This document shows positions 5,575-7,905 of a stretch of 7,905 bases of DNA, in pieces (within the stretch, counting starts at the first letter, position 1; each line of letters starts with the position of its first letter). The notes beneath the pieces are model-generated. The model worked only from the letters and a program-made list of their open reading frames with translations, was not told the DNA's origin and did no database searches. Made by a program: the position numbers and the translations under genes. This stretch comes from an uncultured Paenibacillaceae bacterium (GTDB lineage: Bacteria > Bacillota > Bacilli > Aneurinibacillales > Aneurinibacillaceae), in assembly GCA_937874515.1 (NCBI GenBank), contig CALNBV010000044.1, forward strand, positions 1 to 7,905, in the 5' to 3' direction.

Positions 5575-5796
5575 TTGATTACAGATGACAAAATCAAGAG
5601 AATTAATGAATTATATAAAAAGGCCAAGTCCCAGGGCCTTACCGAACAGGAACAATCAGAACAAAAAAGGCTGCGTCAGGAATATGTTCAAGCTGTTCGT
5701 GGTTCCCTAAAAAACCGTCTTGAATCGATTATTCTCGTAGATGAGAAGGGCCAAGAACTGGGACCTATTACAAAGGGTAATAAATTTATCAATTAA
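5575..5796 (+). CDS. ynzC: YnzC-like DUF896 small protein
   Basis: The 73-residue product is a DUF896 (YnzC/YaaL-type small helical) protein. Its hallmark is an N-terminal helical hairpin: DDKIKRINELYKKAKSQGL (3-21), then TEQEQSEQKRLRQEYVQAVR (22-41), with the conserved RINEL and KRLRQEY motifs. A short charged tail follows. It is cytosolic and highly charged; the molecular role is unknown in the family. The start is TTG at 5575, seven bases after a strong AGGAGGG (5561-5567). In B. subtilis ynzC belongs to the SOS yneA operon but, as I recall, follows yneB; here it precedes it. It has its own extended -10 promoter and a terminator directly after its stop, so it may be controlled as a separate unit. 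Confidence 0.93.
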   Translation: MITDDKIKRINELYKKAKSQGLTEQEQSEQKRLRQEYVQAVRGSLKNRLESIILVDEKGQELGPITKGNKFIN

Positions 5797-5819
5797 CTCC
5801 TCATTTTGAGGGGTTTTTT
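5796..5819 (+). terminator. Short intrinsic terminator/attenuator between ynzC and yneB
   Basis: ACTCCTCA (5796-5803) pairs with TGAGGGGT (5807-5814), with one T-G wobble, around a three-base loop. Six T (5814-5819) follow. The stem begins at the last base of the ynzC stop codon. It is small, so partial read-through to yneB is plausible. Confidence 0.8.
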
Positions 5820-5836
5820 ACGGTAGGGGAGCTTTT

Positions 5837-6490
5837 ATGAAGGTTGGGATTTATGCCAGAGTGAGTACGGAATGGGAAACTCAGGAAACCAGTCTTGTGC
5901 GGCAGGTTGAAGAATTAAATAGGTTTGCTACATCCCAAAATTGGGAAGTGGTAAAAATAATCCAAGAAAAGGCCAGTGGGTTTATTATTGAAAGGCCAGG
6001 GTTACTTGAATTGTTAGAAGATCTATCTGAAGGGACTATAGAAGGCCTGCTTATTCAGGATGAAACTCGAATTGGGCGTGGGAATACGAAAATCGCTATT
6101 TTACATCAGGTCCACAAATATAAAGGAAAGGTATTTTCCTTAGATAATGGCGGAGAACTGCAAATTGGTGAGATGGAAGGAATGGTATTGGAAATACTGG
6201 CCATTGTAGAAGAATACCAGCGACGCCTTTATAACCACAAAATATCAAGAGGGGTTCGCCGGGCCATGGAACAGGGATACCATCCTGAAGCTAATCTTAA
6301 ACATACAGGTGAAGGGGGAAGGAAACGGAATGATCTTCCCCTGGATGAAATTGTGAAATTAAGGGCAAAGAAACTCACCTATGAGGAAATTGCAGCCATG
6401 CTACGGGGGAAAGGGTATGAAGCCTCTCGGGCAACAGTCCATCGCAGATATAAAGAATATATTCATGGTAATGATACAGAAGGGAATTAA
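5837..6490 (+). CDS. yneB: YneB-like serine recombinase (resolvase family), SOS operon
   Basis: The 217-residue product has an N-terminal serine resolvase domain: YARVST (6-11) with catalytic Ser10 and Arg8, QETSLVRQVEEL (16-27), and DETRIGRG (75-82) holding the Arg pair (78 and 81). A long helix (about 112-145) includes VEEYQRRLYNHKISRG. A C-terminal DNA-binding region follows: LRAKKLTYEEIAAMLRGKGY (175-194) and ASRATVHRRYKEYI (196-209). Length and motifs match B. subtilis YneB, also 217 residues by my recollection. The biological target site is not known. ATG 5837 is preceded by GGGGAG (5826-5831). It lies after a short terminator, unlike its usual place directly behind yneA, and is followed six bases later by the U32 gene. 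There are no signs of a transposon, so it is a chromosomal SOS gene rather than a mobile-element resolvase. Confidence 0.93.
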   Translation: MKVGIYARVSTEWETQETSLVRQVEELNRFATSQNWEVVKIIQEKASGFIIERPGLLELLEDLSEGTIEGLLIQDETRIGRGNTKIAILHQVHKYKGKVFSLDNGGELQIGEMEGMVLEILAIVEEYQRRLYNHKISRGVRRAMEQGYHPEANLKHTGEGGRKRNDLPLDEIVKLRAKKLTYEEIAAMLRGKGYEASRATVHRRYKEYIHGNDTEGN

Positions 6491-6496
6491 CGAAGA

Positions 6497-7905
6497 ATGA
6501 AGAATCAAAAATTGCGCTATCCAGTTCAACTTCTTGCTCCTGCAGGAAATTGGGAAAGTTTAAAAGCCGGTATTGCCAATGGGGCAGATGCCATTTATTT
6601 TGGAGTTGAAAAGTTTAATGCCAGAGCGCGGGCAGATAATTTTCGTACGGAAGAATTGCCAGAAATTATGGCCTATCTCCATTTATATGGGGTAAAAGGG
6701 TACTTAACTTTTAATATTCTTGTTTTTGAAGATGAATTAAGGGAAGCGAAACAATTAATAGAGACTTGTATGAATGCTGGTGTGGATGCTGTTATTGTAC
6801 AGGATATGGGGCTGATGAAGCTAATCAGGCAACTATCCCCGGATTTTCCTATTCACGGGTCCACCCAAATGACCATTACCTCACCTGAGGGAATCGCTTT
6901 TCTTGAAGAATATGATCTTCAGGTTGCCGTATTAGGACGGGAGAATAACCTGAAACAAATTGAAACCATTGCTAAGGGAGCGAACGTTCCCCTTGAAGTA
7001 TTTGTCCATGGGGCATTGTGTGTATCCTATTCCGGGCAGTGCTTAACTTCAGAAATGTGGGGAGGCCGTTCTGCCAACCGGGGTGAATGTGCCCAGGCTT
7101 GCCGTTTGCCTTATGATTTAATTTGCGATGGAGACAAAAAAGAAATGGGAGATGTGGCTTATTTATTATCTCCTAAAGATTTGGCTGCAATTGATATTGT
7201 ACCTGAGATGATTGAAGCCGGGGTTTCCGTTTTTAAGATTGAGGGCCGCCTGAAATCCCCTGAATATGTGGCTAATGTGGTTGGAAAATACCGCAAAGCG
7301 ATTGATATGGCATTAGGAAAGAAAGCATTTAAGTTATCGAAAGGTGAAACCCGGGAATTGCAACAAAGCTTTAGCCGGGGATTTACCTATGGATTTTTGA
7401 AAGGGACAAACAATAAACAATTATTGGATGGGACCTTCCCCAAAAGTAGGGGCGTGTATTTGGGCCAAGGGCTCAATGTAGGCAAAGATTATGTGGTATG
7501 TAACTTAGAAGCTCCTTTAAAACGTGGGGATGGCATTGTTTTTGATGCAGGGCATCCTGAACAAAAAGAAGAAGGTGGCCGGGTGTATGACCTGCGCCAA
7601 AAGGGAAAAAAAATTGAAGGTGAAACCCAGGGGATGGTTGAAATTGTCCCTGGCCGCCATGATGTAAACTTACGGAAAGTCAATCCAGGGGATAAAATTT
7701 GGAAAACAAGTGATCCGGAATTGGACCGCCGTCTCCGGAAAACCTTTGAAAATGAACAACTCTATCGACTTTTCCCCCTTTCTATCACTGCAAAAGGGAA
7801 AGTAGGAGAACCCATGTCATCCTGTTGGATGGATGTGGAAAAAGGACATGTGGTGAAAATCAAATCAGAAATGCCCTTAGAAAAGGCGTTGAAACGGCCT
7901 TTATC
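6497..7905 (+). CDS. U32-family protein (RlhA/collagenase-like type), 3' end missing
   Basis: An open frame of 469 codons runs off the right edge. It opens with the U32 start LLAPAGNWESLKAGIANGADAIYFG (12-36 region), then NARARADNF (41-49). The family signature EVFVHGALCVSYSGQCLTS is at 167-185. Cys175, Cys182, Cys198 and Cys202 (GECAQACRLPY) form the four-cysteine set linked to an iron-sulfur cluster in U32 proteins. SPKDLAAID (225-233) and FKIEGRLKSPEYV (246-258) are also typical. Members once called peptidases include RNA hydroxylation enzymes such as RlhA and TrhO/TrhP. The continuing C-terminal region past residue 330 suggests the longer RlhA-like form with an extra beta-rich domain rather than the short TrhP form, but the end is not seen. 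ATG 6497 has only a weak, distant site (GAAGGGA, 6479-6485); coupling to yneB, which stops six bases before, would help. Confidence 0.9.
   Translation, partial: MKNQKLRYPVQLLAPAGNWESLKAGIANGADAIYFGVEKFNARARADNFRTEELPEIMAYLHLYGVKGYLTFNILVFEDELREAKQLIETCMNAGVDAVIVQDMGLMKLIRQLSPDFPIHGSTQMTITSPEGIAFLEEYDLQVAVLGRENNLKQIETIAKGANVPLEVFVHGALCVSYSGQCLTSEMWGGRSANRGECAQACRLPYDLICDGDKKEMGDVAYLLSPKDLAAIDIVPEMIEAGVSVFKIEGRLKSPEYVANVVGKYRKAIDMALGKKAFKLSKGETRELQQSFSRGFTYGFLKGTNNKQLLDGTFPKSRGVYLGQGLNVGKDYVVCNLEAPLKRGDGIVFDAGHPEQKEEGGRVYDLRQKGKKIEGETQGMVEIVPGRHDVNLRKVNPGDKIWKTSDPELDRRLRKTFENEQLYRLFPLSITAKGKVGEPMSSCWMDVEKGHVVKIKSEMPLEKALKRPL

Noticed and set aside
5837..6490. Serine recombinase as a sign of a transposon, phage or element
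   Set aside because: Sequence and position match the chromosomal SOS gene yneB; there are no flanking inverted repeats, transposase or attachment-site duplications.

Overview
The window looks like a chromosomal segment of a low-to-moderate GC Gram-positive bacterium of the order Bacillales. The main evidence is a LexA of the Bacillus type, DinR-type SOS boxes (GAAC-N4-GTTC), a divergent yneA/ynzC/yneB gene set known from Bacillus subtilis and relatives, strong AGGAGG ribosome binding sites, sigma-A type promoters and many intrinsic terminators. No mobile element, tRNA, rRNA or CRISPR array is visible.

Region 1 (1-258): the last 18 codons of an unidentified upstream gene, an intrinsic terminator, and a 146-base leader with a TATAAT box, a dyad where the -35 would lie, and a small hairpin before the first ribosome binding site.

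Region 2 (259-4386): a four-gene plus-strand cluster for aromatic ring hydroxylation and meta cleavage. It holds a RibF-like FAD synthetase with an eroded riboflavin kinase domain, an acyl-CoA-dehydrogenase-fold flavin monooxygenase (group D, two-component type), a catechol 2,3-dioxygenase with all its metal ligands, and a 2-hydroxymuconate-semialdehyde hydrolase type alpha/beta hydrolase. Read together, a phenolic compound would be hydroxylated to a catechol, the ring opened next to the diol, and the product hydrolysed to a 2-hydroxydienoate plus a carboxylic acid. The adenylyltransferase could supply FAD to the oxygenase. The flavin reductase and the lower-pathway hydratase, aldolase and dehydrogenase are not in the window. 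The cluster ends in a perfect 53-base palindrome shared with lexA as a two-way terminator.

Region 3 (4383-6490): the SOS locus. lexA is on the minus strand. Divergent from it are yneA (LysM cell-division suppressor), ynzC (DUF896) and yneB (serine recombinase). The lexA-yneA intergenic region holds three evenly spaced LexA boxes and a near-consensus promoter for yneA. The order yneA-ynzC-yneB differs from the yneA-yneB-ynzC order I recall for B. subtilis. ynzC has its own extended -10 promoter, and a short terminator separates it from yneB.

Region 4 (6497 to the end): the first 469 codons of a U32-family protein with the four-cysteine iron-sulfur signature, likely related to the RlhA/collagenase-like group. 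It lies six bases after yneB and runs off the window.

No wholly new system is evident. The most unusual points are the kinase-degenerate RibF paralogue heading a catabolic operon with an odd translation start, the shared palindromic terminator that contains both stop codons, and the rearranged, internally punctuated SOS operon that leads into a U32 gene.
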